Positions 9,487 to 17,534 of a stretch of DNA of 64,000 nucleotides are shown here, one piece after another. The stretch comes from NIOZ-UU35 sp964344175 (GTDB taxonomy: Bacteria; Chloroflexota; Anaerolineae; Anaerolineales; UBA11858). The stretch lies in assembly GCA_964344175.1 (NCBI GenBank), contig CAYFMI010000002.1, positions 23,206-87,205 on the forward strand, given 5' to 3'. Within the stretch, counting starts at the first letter, position 1. Each line of letters opens with the position of its first letter. The notes under the pieces were generated by a model. That model ran no database searches and was not told the DNA's origin. It worked only from the letters and a program-made list of their open reading frames with translations. A program made the translations under genes and the position numbers.

Positions 9487-9495
9487 TGCTATACT
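9487..9495 (+). promoter_or_regulatory. Extended -10 box of a probable leaderless promoter
   Basis: TGCTATACT ends six bases before the GTG start at 9502, placing the expected transcription start at or next to the start codon. No Shine-Dalgarno sequence is present. A -35 box would fall inside the palindrome. Confidence 0.5.
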
Positions 9496-9501
9496 TATCG
9501 T

Positions 9502-9750
9502 GTGAATAATGACCAGCACATCTGGAAAACGTGGGCAAATAGCCTCCACCGCTGGGGGTTAGACCATGTGGTCGTAACCATTCTAGAAGCAACCGCGCCA
9601 CTCCACTGGCTGGGTGCGCAGGTCATTCATGTTGGGCAGCCGTTGTTCAGTCAGGTTGCGCCGGAAAATCACGTTCTTGCATTAACAAAAATTCTCGAAA
9701 ATCCTGACAAATCTCAGGCATTTATGGCCTTTCTACGGCAAAACGCGTAA
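9502..9750 (+). CDS. Small protein of unknown function (82 aa)
   Basis: The GTG start follows an extended -10 box directly. The upstream in-frame extension runs through the palindrome at 9432-9483 and is not likely to be coding. The product (residues include WKTWANSLHRWGLDHVV and FMAFLRQNA at the end) has no signal peptide or clear membrane helix and looks like a compact alpha-helical protein, perhaps amphipathic. I do not recognise the family. It lies 35 bases upstream of the seven-gene membrane/ASKHA cluster on the same strand, so it may be its first gene. Confidence 0.6.
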   Translation: MNNDQHIWKTWANSLHRWGLDHVVVTILEATAPLHWLGAQVIHVGQPLFSQVAPENHVLALTKILENPDKSQAFMAFLRQNA

Positions 9751-9785
9751 CTCCTAGATTCTGCAATTACCGGAGGTAGCTTACA

Positions 9786-10568
9786 GTGACCTTTGCTGGT
9801 CTCATCGGCCTGGTTTTCATTCTGGCTTTTTTTGGACTAATCATCCTCTTCAGCGTTGCCCGCCGTGACGGGGCAGGTGCAAAGCTGCGCCCCATCGCAG
9901 CGTTCATAAAATTACGGCGCGCCATTGGCCTGGCTGTTGAAGCAGGGTCGCGGCTGCACATCAGCATTGGGCGCGGCAACCTTACGGGGACCGAAAGCGC
10001 GGCTGCATTTGCCGGTTTAAGCGCCCTGAAAGGCATGATCCACTCGGCCTCCTCGGGCGACAATCCCCCCGTCGCCACCACCGGCGACGCGTCCCTCTCT
10101 ATCCTTACCCGCGACACCATCAGCGGCACTTACCGCGAAATTGGCATTAGCGAACAGTATCACCCCAATAGCGGTCAGCTAACCGGCATGACGCCCTTCT
10201 CATATGCTGCGGGGACATTGCCGCTCGTTGAAGATCCCAAAACAACGACACATATTTTATTGGGGCATTTTGGCAACGAAGTCGCGCTAATAAGCGATGC
10301 CGGTCAGCGCAGCGGCGACCTTACCCTGGCGGGAACCGACAACCTGCCCGCCCAAGCCATCCTGTATGCCACCGCTCAAGAGCCGCTGATTGGCGAAGAA
10401 GTTTACGCCAGCGGGGCCTATATTCAGGAAAACGCCATGCACATTGCCAGCCTACGCGCTCAAGATGTCATCCGTTGGCTGTTGGCAGCCATTATTCTCG
10501 GAGGAATTGCGCTAAAATTCGCCGGATTAGATAACCTCTTCAATAGCCTGTTGGAGGGGCTGCTGTGA
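9786..10568 (+). CDS. DUF6754-like membrane-anchored protein
   Basis: 260 residues from a GTG with a GGAGG site. One hydrophobic helix lies at the N-terminus (about 3-23) and one at the C-terminus (about 229-248), with a polar domain between them (conserved-looking GRGNLTGTESAAAFAGL, TGDASLSILTRDT, GQRSGDLTLAGTDNLPAQ). From memory this pattern fits DUF6754, a family without a known function that is common in Chloroflexota. The stop codon overlaps the next start by four bases, so expression is probably coupled. Confidence 0.7.
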   Translation: MTFAGLIGLVFILAFFGLIILFSVARRDGAGAKLRPIAAFIKLRRAIGLAVEAGSRLHISIGRGNLTGTESAAAFAGLSALKGMIHSASSGDNPPVATTGDASLSILTRDTISGTYREIGISEQYHPNSGQLTGMTPFSYAAGTLPLVEDPKTTTHILLGHFGNEVALISDAGQRSGDLTLAGTDNLPAQAILYATAQEPLIGEEVYASGAYIQENAMHIASLRAQDVIRWLLAAIILGGIALKFAGLDNLFNSLLEGLL

Positions 10569-11230
10569 ATCTCAAGTTGAAATCGCCTGTCTCCACGGCC
10601 ATGGCTATCGGCGTTGGGTTGGTCGTTCTGCTGGGCTATTTCTTCGGCAGCGATGCCGCCGGCAGCCTAACTCCGTTGGGCATACTGCGCAACTATTTCT
10701 TACAAGGGGCCATCATCTGGGCCGCGGTGGCATTGATCGTTGGCATTGCTAATCTGGCATCGGTTCACTTAAACTACATTCGCCAAAACACAGGCGGGGG
10801 GTATAGCTTCATTCTACTGCTCGCTCTCATTGTCACCATCGGTGTGGGCCTTTACGACATCTTGCAAACGCATTTCAATCAGGAACTTAACTTCCAGCGT
10901 ATGCGCTGGGTTTTCGACTACATCCAACTGCCCATCGAAACCAGCCTGATGGCCGTCCTGGCCATCAGCCTGACCTATGCCGCCGCCCGCCTGCTGGCCC
11001 GCAGGCTTAATTTGCTCTCGGTGGTCTTTGTGGGCGTAGTGCTGTTATTGTTGGTTGGCGCAGCTCCACAAATTGCCGCCCAGGCTCCCCTGCTGGCCGA
11101 CATCCGCAATTGGATCTTGCAAGTTCCCACCCTGGCCGGGGCACGCGGCATTTTGCTGGGCGTTGCGCTGGGGACTATCGCCACCGGCATTCGTATTCTG
11201 ACCGGCAGCGACCGGCCGTATGGGGGTTAG
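10565..11230 (+). CDS. Integral membrane protein of unknown function, six helices
   Basis: 221 residues, GTG start overlapping the previous stop (GTGA). Six hydrophobic segments are visible, starting AMAIGVGLVVLLGYFFG and ending ARGILLGVALGTIATGIRIL, with short loops. No enzymatic motif is seen. It is the second gene of the tightly packed cluster and is followed after three bases by the zinc-ribbon protein, which suggests a membrane complex. Confidence 0.75.
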   Translation: MNLKLKSPVSTAMAIGVGLVVLLGYFFGSDAAGSLTPLGILRNYFLQGAIIWAAVALIVGIANLASVHLNYIRQNTGGGYSFILLLALIVTIGVGLYDILQTHFNQELNFQRMRWVFDYIQLPIETSLMAVLAISLTYAAARLLARRLNLLSVVFVGVVLLLLVGAAPQIAAQAPLLADIRNWILQVPTLAGARGILLGVALGTIATGIRILTGSDRPYGG

Positions 11231-11233
11231 CCA

Positions 11234-13357
11234 ATGAGCGAAATCCGTTGCCCCATGTGCGGGAAAGATAATCCCAAAACTTTAGACCACTGCCAACACT
11301 GTCAGGCTCGTCTGACTCCGTTGATTATGTCGCCGGAGGATGATAACGGTCTGCCCGACTGGATGCAGGATACCGGCGATGAGGCTGCGCATCAAGAACC
11401 CCAGACATCTCCTGAAGAATCAGATCCCGCAGATTGGCTGAACCAACTCAGAGGGGAGGAGGCTGCTGACCCCTTTGAGGCCATTCCCCCCGAGGATGAG
11501 CCAGCCCCTGGCCCCGAACCCGAGGACGATTGGCTGGGGCGACTCAGCGCCCTTAGCAGTGAGGTTAGCGCGCCCGATGAGGAGGGTGATGCGCCCGAAG
11601 ATACCTGGCTGGATGGCGAAATCCCAGAGTGGATGAAACTTGAAGAGCAGGACGAACCCTTTAGCGAGGAACCCGCTGCAACCGCAGAAGATGCTCTGCC
11701 CGACTGGCTTGCCGAACCCGCTGCCTCGCCGGAAGAATCGCCCCCCCCGGCGGAAGAAGGTTTACCTGACTGGTTCCTTGACACCGCCGATGCGGCCCCC
11801 TCGGAGGCTGCCCCCTCCCCCGAGGCTCCGGCTCTCAGCCCCGAGGGCGATAGCGAACTGCCTGCCTGGATGTCTGAAACTCCTGACGCCGAAGATGACG
11901 GCATCCCCGATTGGATATCCGGCGTCGAGGATGATGATGTTGAAATCCCCATCATCTTGCCGGATCCTCAGCCAGAGATCCCCGACTGGAGCGCCAACCT
12001 GGAAGACGACGCCCCAGCAAGCAGCCCTTCAGACGAAGAACCCGATTGGCTAGAAAAACTGGGGGCCGGAGAACCCGGTGATTTCACCCCCCAGGGCGAG
12101 GAACTCCCAGCGGCCTTACTGGATGACGATGCGTTTAAGCTTGACGAATTAACCGACCTTTTCGCCCGCGATACCGAGGATGCCCCGCCCGAACCTGGAG
12201 AAATCGACGACAGCCTGGCTCCTGCGGAACTGCCCGGCTGGTTGGAGGCCATGCGCCCGGTCGAAAGCACATCCGAAGATCAAACCAGCCCGGCAGATCA
12301 AGGGCCAACCATCCAAACTGGGCCTCTGGCAGGGTTAAGCGGCGTACTCATGGCCGAGCCAGAAATCGCCCGCCTGAAAAAAGCGCCCACCTTCTCATCA
12401 AAACTCAATGTCTCAGCCACCCAGCAGCAGCATGTCAAACTATTGCGCGATTTGATCGCGTCGGAAGGCGTGCCCCTTCAAAGAACAGAGCCAATTCTCG
12501 TGTCTTCACAAGGATTGTTAAGGTGGATTATTGCCTTCTTATTGATCTTGGCAGTGGGATTAGCCGTTATTACAGAAGGGCAGTTTGTCCCCTTGCCTGC
12601 GTTAGAATCGGTTCCTCCGCAGGTGATGGGGGCCAGTCAATTAATCGAAACTTTGGCCCCGCAAGATCCCGTCTTATTAGCTTTCGACTATGAACCCGGA
12701 ACCGCAGGCGAGATGAGCGCCGCTGCGGCTGCGGTTGTCGATCATATCATGCTCAAGGGTGCTTATCTTACGCTGGTATCCACCTCCCCTACCGGTCCAG
12801 CGTTGGCCGAGAATTTCTTCCGCACAACCCAATGGGCGCATAACTACACCAGCGGAATCCAATATATTAATTTAGGCTATATCCCCGGCGGCGCATCGGG
12901 GCTATTGGGTTTCGCGCAGATTCCACAGCGCATTACGCCCCTGGCTTTCGACGGCCTGGAAGCCTGGAAAACGATGCCCCTCAGCCGCATATCCACGCTC
13001 TCTGACTTCGAGATGGTTGTTATCATCACCGATAACCCAGATATTGCCCGCACCTGGATCGAGCAAGTGCAGCCCGCCTTGCCCAGCACCCCAATGATCG
13101 CCGTTGCCAGCGCCCAAGCCGAGCCTATCCTGCGCCCTTATAGCGGCGGCCAAGATCCGCAACTGGATGGCCTGGTGGGGGGGATTACCGGCGGTGCAGC
13201 CTATGAACAAGTGACCGGCAAAACACATTTAGCCCGTCAATATTGGGACGCTCTCAACTATGGGCTGCTGACCGCCGCAGCCGCAATCCTGATCGGCGGA
13301 TTGGTTAACCTGGTTTCTATTTTCCTTACAAAATCAGGCAAAGGGGAGGCCTCATGA
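11234..13357 (+). CDS. Zinc-ribbon, D-W-L-repeat, membrane-anchored protein of unknown function
   Basis: 707 residues in four parts. Residues 1-25 form a CPMC...CQHC zinc ribbon. Residues about 30-370 are strongly acidic and Pro/Ala-rich, with about eleven short copies of a motif of the type (L/I)P(D/E)W(L/M/F/I), for example LPDWMQD, IPEWMKL, LPDWLAE, IPDWISG and LPGWLEA. A hydrophobic helix lies at about 430-450. A folded domain follows (about 455-670), and a second helix lies near the C-terminus (about 676-698). The repeats would lie on the zinc-ribbon side of the first helix, probably cytoplasmic, and could be multivalent docking motifs; that is inference. It overlaps the next gene by four bases. 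Confidence 0.75.
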   Translation: MSEIRCPMCGKDNPKTLDHCQHCQARLTPLIMSPEDDNGLPDWMQDTGDEAAHQEPQTSPEESDPADWLNQLRGEEAADPFEAIPPEDEPAPGPEPEDDWLGRLSALSSEVSAPDEEGDAPEDTWLDGEIPEWMKLEEQDEPFSEEPAATAEDALPDWLAEPAASPEESPPPAEEGLPDWFLDTADAAPSEAAPSPEAPALSPEGDSELPAWMSETPDAEDDGIPDWISGVEDDDVEIPIILPDPQPEIPDWSANLEDDAPASSPSDEEPDWLEKLGAGEPGDFTPQGEELPAALLDDDAFKLDELTDLFARDTEDAPPEPGEIDDSLAPAELPGWLEAMRPVESTSEDQTSPADQGPTIQTGPLAGLSGVLMAEPEIARLKKAPTFSSKLNVSATQQQHVKLLRDLIASEGVPLQRTEPILVSSQGLLRWIIAFLLILAVGLAVITEGQFVPLPALESVPPQVMGASQLIETLAPQDPVLLAFDYEPGTAGEMSAAAAAVVDHIMLKGAYLTLVSTSPTGPALAENFFRTTQWAHNYTSGIQYINLGYIPGGASGLLGFAQIPQRITPLAFDGLEAWKTMPLSRISTLSDFEMVVIITDNPDIARTWIEQVQPALPSTPMIAVASAQAEPILRPYSGGQDPQLDGLVGGITGGAAYEQVTGKTHLARQYWDALNYGLLTAAAAILIGGLVNLVSIFLTKSGKGEAS

Positions 13358-14031
13358 ATATCGACGCGTTGACTCTGGCCGACCTGAGCGGAACTCTGCT
13401 GGGATTTGTGTTAACTTTGTTTATTCTCAGTTATGTGATGGGCGATAATGCCCTCTTCCGGCTGGCGACGCACATATTCGTCGGGGTGGCGGCTGGTTAT
13501 GCAACCATCGTCACCCTGTACAATGTCATTTTGCCGCATATGGTTTTCCCTATTTTAGACGGCGGAAAAAGCGACACGTTCCTGGCGGTTAGTTTCCTTA
13601 TTCCCAGTCTGTTAATTTTAGCCAAGTTATCGCCCCGCTTGAGCAAGCTGGGCAACCCTGCCGTGGCGATCTTGGTAGGCATTGGCGCAGCGGCAGCCAT
13701 CGGCGGTGCGGTAACCGGAACATTGTTCCCGCAAACATCCGCCGCGATTGGCATATTCGAAACCAACAATTTTGTAGATGGTGTCGTGATAGTCATCGGC
13801 ACACTGAGTACACTACTATTTTTCCAATTTTCAACCCCCAAAGACACCCAACGCGCCAGGCTGATGCCGCAAGTGATGCGCGTCTTGCGCTGGGTGGGCA
13901 AAGTTTTTGTTGCGATTACTTTTGGGGCGCTATTTACCGGCGTGTACATTGCCGCGCTGACAGCGTTGATCGAGCGCTTCACCTACCTGTGGAATATCTT
14001 CAAAGAGCTGGTTCTTCCGGCCCTGATGTAA
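13354..14031 (+). CDS. Integral membrane protein of unknown function, six helices
   Basis: 225 residues starting in the ATGA overlap with the zinc-ribbon gene. Six hydrophobic segments are seen, including LSGTLLGFVLTLFILSYVMG at about 9-28 and VFVAITFGALFTGVYIAALT near the C-terminus. No catalytic motif is recognised. Its position between the zinc-ribbon protein and the ASKHA protein makes it a probable component of the same membrane assembly. Confidence 0.75.
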   Translation: MNIDALTLADLSGTLLGFVLTLFILSYVMGDNALFRLATHIFVGVAAGYATIVTLYNVILPHMVFPILDGGKSDTFLAVSFLIPSLLILAKLSPRLSKLGNPAVAILVGIGAAAAIGGAVTGTLFPQTSAAIGIFETNNFVDGVVIVIGTLSTLLFFQFSTPKDTQRARLMPQVMRVLRWVGKVFVAITFGALFTGVYIAALTALIERFTYLWNIFKELVLPALM

Positions 14032-14038
14032 TAACTCT

Positions 14039-15793
14039 ATGATGTCTTCTATCGTTGTCACCGATACAATTCTCACGATCGATGTGGGCACCATCAACAC
14101 CCGCGCCGCTTTGTTCGATGTGGTTGGCGCGCAGTATCGCTTCATTGCTTCCAGCACTGCGCCCACGACCATCGCCCCGCCCTTTAATGATGTCCGCGAA
14201 GGTGTGGTGCGCGCCGTCAGTGAGTTGCAGACCCTCACCGGGCGAGTGCTTGTGGGCACCGATGGCACCTTGCTCATCCCCAGCCATCCCGATGGCTCTG
14301 GGGTAGACGCTGTTGCCGCGACGCTTTCAGCCGGGCCAGACATCAGAGTTGTTGCGGTTGGGCTGCTTGAAGATATCTCGCTAGAAAGCGCCCGCAATTT
14401 AGCCACTACCACCTATGCAGCCGTCACCGAGACACTCAGCATCAATGATCGCCACAAACAAGATGCCCGCATCGACACCATTTTGCGCGCCCGCCCCGAC
14501 CTCATCATCATTGCCGGTGGCATCGATAACGGGGCAACCCAATCTGTTTTCAACCTGCTTGAAGCAGTAGGGCTGGCTTGCTTTTTGATGCCGCGCTCCC
14601 AGCGGCCACAGATCCTCTTCGCCGGAAACAGCCAGATTCGCGAAACGATTAAAGAGACTATCGCTCCGATCACCGATGTGCACATCGCGCCCAATGTGCG
14701 TCCCGTTATCCACAGCGAAGAACTGGCCCCGGCTCAGGTTCAACTCGCCAAGATCTTTAAAAATATTCGCGCCCAACAAATGTTTGGGGTCTCCGACCTC
14801 GACCAATGGAGCGAAGGCCGCCTCATGCCCTCATCGACAGGGTTTGGGCGTATAACACGTTTCCTCAGCCAGATTTACGATCCATCCAAAGGCGTATTGG
14901 GCGTCGATGTGGGTGCATCATCCACAACGATTGCTTGCGCGCTGCAAGGACAATTGGCTTTACGCGTTTTTCCGCAACTCGGCCTGGGAACAAAACTCAA
15001 CAATCTCACTCACTATATCCCCCTGGAATTGATCACCCGCTGGCTCTCCGAAGAAATTCCTGACGCAACGGTTCGAGACTATTTGCAAAACAAAGCGGTC
15101 TATCCGGCAAGCTTACCGATCACGCCCGAAGAACTGGACATCGAGCAAGCCATCACCCGCCAAATTTTGCGCACGGCCGTACACAGTACTATCTCGGCGC
15201 TGCCCTTCGAACTGAGAAGCGCCGGGGATGCGTTCCTGCCCTGGCTGGAGCCGATCCTGGCATCGGGCGGGGCGCTTAGCCTGGCTCCCACCCCTGGGCA
15301 AAGCCTGTTGATGCTGCTGGACGGGTTGCAGCCGGTCGGTGTTACAACCATTGTCTTAGACCAAAATAACCTCCTGGCTCCGCTGGGCGCTGCAGCGGAA
15401 ATCAACCCGTTAATGGTCGTGCAAACGCTCGAATCACACGCCTTTCTCAATCTAGGAACAATCATTGCTCCGGTAGGCAGATCGCGGCAGGGATCGACTG
15501 TTTTACGCGTACGGGCGACCTTTGAAGATGGTAGCGATACGAAGTTCGATGTGAAGTACGGTTCCATCGAGATCATACCGCTCCCGGCGGGGCAGTCTGC
15601 ACAATTACATTTGCAGCCGTTGCACCGCTTCGATATCGGCATGGGCGCCCCTGGCCGCAGTGGGCGCGTGCGCGTGGTAGGCGGCGCGTTGGGCATCATC
15701 ATCGATGCGCGCGGCCGCCCCCTTAACTTGCCTCAGGACCCCGGCCGACGCCGCGAAATCATCAAACGCTGGCTTTGGGCACTGGGCAATTAA
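14039..15793 (+). CDS. ASKHA-fold ATPase-like protein of the glutamate mutase L (MutL) family
   Basis: 584 residues. The phosphate-1 loop of the actin/HSP70/sugar-kinase fold is visible at about 15-24 (DVGTINTRAA) and a second Asp-Gly loop at about 290 (GVDVGASSTTIACAL), matching the two-loop layout of GlmL/MutL. In clostridia GlmL accompanies glutamate mutase GlmS/GlmE, which are absent here. The neighbours are membrane proteins, so I infer that it is an ATP-dependent partner of a membrane complex, not a mutase chaperone. It starts seven bases after the upstream gene. Confidence 0.75.
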   Translation: MMSSIVVTDTILTIDVGTINTRAALFDVVGAQYRFIASSTAPTTIAPPFNDVREGVVRAVSELQTLTGRVLVGTDGTLLIPSHPDGSGVDAVAATLSAGPDIRVVAVGLLEDISLESARNLATTTYAAVTETLSINDRHKQDARIDTILRARPDLIIIAGGIDNGATQSVFNLLEAVGLACFLMPRSQRPQILFAGNSQIRETIKETIAPITDVHIAPNVRPVIHSEELAPAQVQLAKIFKNIRAQQMFGVSDLDQWSEGRLMPSSTGFGRITRFLSQIYDPSKGVLGVDVGASSTTIACALQGQLALRVFPQLGLGTKLNNLTHYIPLELITRWLSEEIPDATVRDYLQNKAVYPASLPITPEELDIEQAITRQILRTAVHSTISALPFELRSAGDAFLPWLEPILASGGALSLAPTPGQSLLMLLDGLQPVGVTTIVLDQNNLLAPLGAAAEINPLMVVQTLESHAFLNLGTIIAPVGRSRQGSTVLRVRATFEDGSDTKFDVKYGSIEIIPLPAGQSAQLHLQPLHRFDIGMGAPGRSGRVRVVGGALGIIIDARGRPLNLPQDPGRRREIIKRWLWALGN

Positions 15794-15828
15794 CTGGCAT
15801 TGAACTTGCATCTAAGAAGAAGATAACC

Positions 15829-16887
15829 ATGTTAGCGCCTGTCATCCAAATCAACTCGATCACCAAGATTCGCCGCCACCGCGAACTTCCCATCCCCGGA
15901 AACGTTATCGTCCGGCAAGGGCAGAAAGTTGAAGCGCGCGACATTATCGCTGAGACCATCTTAGCCCCTGAACACATCTTGCTCAATATCGCTCGCAGCC
16001 TGAATGTTTCGACCGAACGGGCCGATGATCTCATCCAACACACCGCTGGCGAAGCTGTCAACCAAGACGACCTCATCGCCGGGCCGGTGGGCCTCACCCA
16101 ACGAGTAGTACGGGCGCCGCGCCCCGGGAAAATTGTCGTCGCCGGCGACGGCCTGGTACTCATGGAAGTCAGCAGTACACCCCATGAAATCCGCGCCGGA
16201 ATGCCGGGAACGATCACCGATTTGATCCCCGATCGCGGCGCAGTCATTCAATGCACCGGCGCGCTGGTGCAGGGCGTCTGGGGAAACGGCCTCACCGAAT
16301 TTGGCGTGATGCAATCGAAAATCAAATCCCCCGACGATCAACTCGTCAGTGAAGATCTGGATGTCAGCCTGCGCGGCGCAATCATCCTGGGCGGGCACTG
16401 CGCTGATGCGCATGTTTTCCAGAAAGCTGCCGAGATTCCCTTGCGGGGCCTGATTCTGGCTAGTATGTCTTCCGCGCTCATTCCCAGAGCGCTTAAGGCT
16501 CACTTCCCTGTACTTGTTTTAGAGGGATTTGGCTACCACCCTTTGAACGCAATAGGCTATAATGTACTCACAACCAACAACGGCAGGGAAATTTCGCTCA
16601 ATGCGGAACCGTTCGACCATTACAAGGGGATTCGCCCCGAGGTCGTCATCCCGCTAGATGTAGCCCGAGAGCCAGAGGACATTAGCCTCTCGGTAGAAGA
16701 CTTCGCACCCGGCCAAAAAGTCCGCATTGTACGCAACCCGCACGCTGGCGCGACGGGCACAATTGTAGCCCTATCGCAAGGACCCATGCGCTTTCCAAAT
16801 GGCATCCGGGCACGTGGCGCAGAGATTGAAATGGCCGAGGACCAGCAAATACCTATCCCCCTGGTCAACCTGGAGCGAGTAGTCTAG
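15829..16887 (+). CDS. KOW-motif protein of unknown function from the ASKHA cluster
   Basis: 352 residues from the ATG at 15829 (MLAPVIQINSITKIRRHREL). An 18-codon upstream extension would overlap the ASKHA gene and is less likely. Residues about 80-130 (RAPRPGKIVVAGDGLVLMEV) resemble a barrel-sandwich or biotinyl-like turn, and about 305-325 contain a KOW-like strand pair (FAPGQKVRIVRNPHAGATGTI). No catalytic residues are recognised and no membrane helix is seen, so it is probably cytoplasmic. It follows the ASKHA gene closely, and I expect the two products to act together. Confidence 0.7.
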   Translation: MLAPVIQINSITKIRRHRELPIPGNVIVRQGQKVEARDIIAETILAPEHILLNIARSLNVSTERADDLIQHTAGEAVNQDDLIAGPVGLTQRVVRAPRPGKIVVAGDGLVLMEVSSTPHEIRAGMPGTITDLIPDRGAVIQCTGALVQGVWGNGLTEFGVMQSKIKSPDDQLVSEDLDVSLRGAIILGGHCADAHVFQKAAEIPLRGLILASMSSALIPRALKAHFPVLVLEGFGYHPLNAIGYNVLTTNNGREISLNAEPFDHYKGIRPEVVIPLDVAREPEDISLSVEDFAPGQKVRIVRNPHAGATGTIVALSQGPMRFPNGIRARGAEIEMAEDQQIPIPLVNLERVV

Positions 16888-16937
16888 GCAATTGTAGTTC
16901 TGCTATTTATGCGGATATTGTATGAGGAGATAGCAAC

Positions 16938-17477
16938 ATGACAATGATGGATGATTTTGATTTTGATGATATCGAAATGGAAGAAGGCCCTCCCCCCGAG
17001 GAAGCTAGCAATCGCACTTTTTTGTTGGTGGCCGGTATTCTCGGAGCGATTCTAATCTTGTCATTGATCCTCATGGCGGTCTATGCTATGGTTGTCGTTC
17101 CCCAACGGCGTGCCGCGCAAAACACGCAGGTAGCCTTAGCCAGCGGCCTGACAGCCGAAGCCCAGTCGTGGACAGCTACCCCGACCATCACCCGCACTCC
17201 CTTGCCAATGACGGCCACGCCCAGCCCCACACTGGTTCTCGCCCCTACCGACACGCCTGCCGCGGGTCTGGCGCAAGACCGCAACGATCAGCTTACGGCT
17301 ACAATGGCAGCCTTGTTCACCCAGCAGGCGGCTAACCTGCTCACCGTAACCCCGCTGGCCACCGAGTTACCCAGCACGGGCTTCGCCGATGATATCGGGT
17401 TACCGGGCATGCTCTCATTGGCTGGTGCGTTAATACTCATTATTTTCTTTGCCAGGCGCTTGCGAACGGCGCGCTAG
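16938..17477 (+). CDS. Bitopic membrane protein with Thr/Pro-rich linker and LPSTG-type C-terminal tail
   Basis: 179 residues. An acidic N-terminus (DDFDFDDIEMEEG) precedes a hydrophobic helix at about 30-55, then comes a Thr/Pro-rich linker. The end is LPSTG at about 149, a hydrophobic stretch (MLSLAGALILIIFFA) and a short basic tail (RRLRTAR). That C-terminus has the layout of a sortase sorting signal. An AGGAG site precedes the ATG. It is the last gene of the cluster and is followed by a terminator. No sortase gene is in the window. Confidence 0.7.
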   Translation: MTMMDDFDFDDIEMEEGPPPEEASNRTFLLVAGILGAILILSLILMAVYAMVVVPQRRAAQNTQVALASGLTAEAQSWTATPTITRTPLPMTATPSPTLVLAPTDTPAAGLAQDRNDQLTATMAALFTQQAANLLTVTPLATELPSTGFADDIGLPGMLSLAGALILIIFFARRLRTAR

Positions 17478-17498
17478 GTAATTCCCCCACACACCAAG

Positions 17499-17530
17499 AA
17501 AAAAGGTCTGAGTGACACTCAGACCTTTTT
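17499..17530. terminator. Bidirectional intrinsic terminator between convergent genes
   Basis: The stem GGTCTGAG / CTCAGACC (17505-17512, 17518-17525) is flanked by an A-run on the left and T5 on the right. It ends both the ASKHA cluster (plus strand) and the phosphohexomutase gene (minus strand). Confidence 0.85.
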
Positions 17531-17534
17531 GTTT

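Noticed and set aside
11392..11955. Serine-rich minus-strand frame
   Set aside because: A shadow of the acidic repeat region of the zinc-ribbon gene.
14039..15793. Glutamate mutase pathway
   Set aside because: The ASKHA protein belongs to the MutL/GlmL family, but no GlmS/GlmE-type B12 enzyme lies in the window, so the pathway is not supported.
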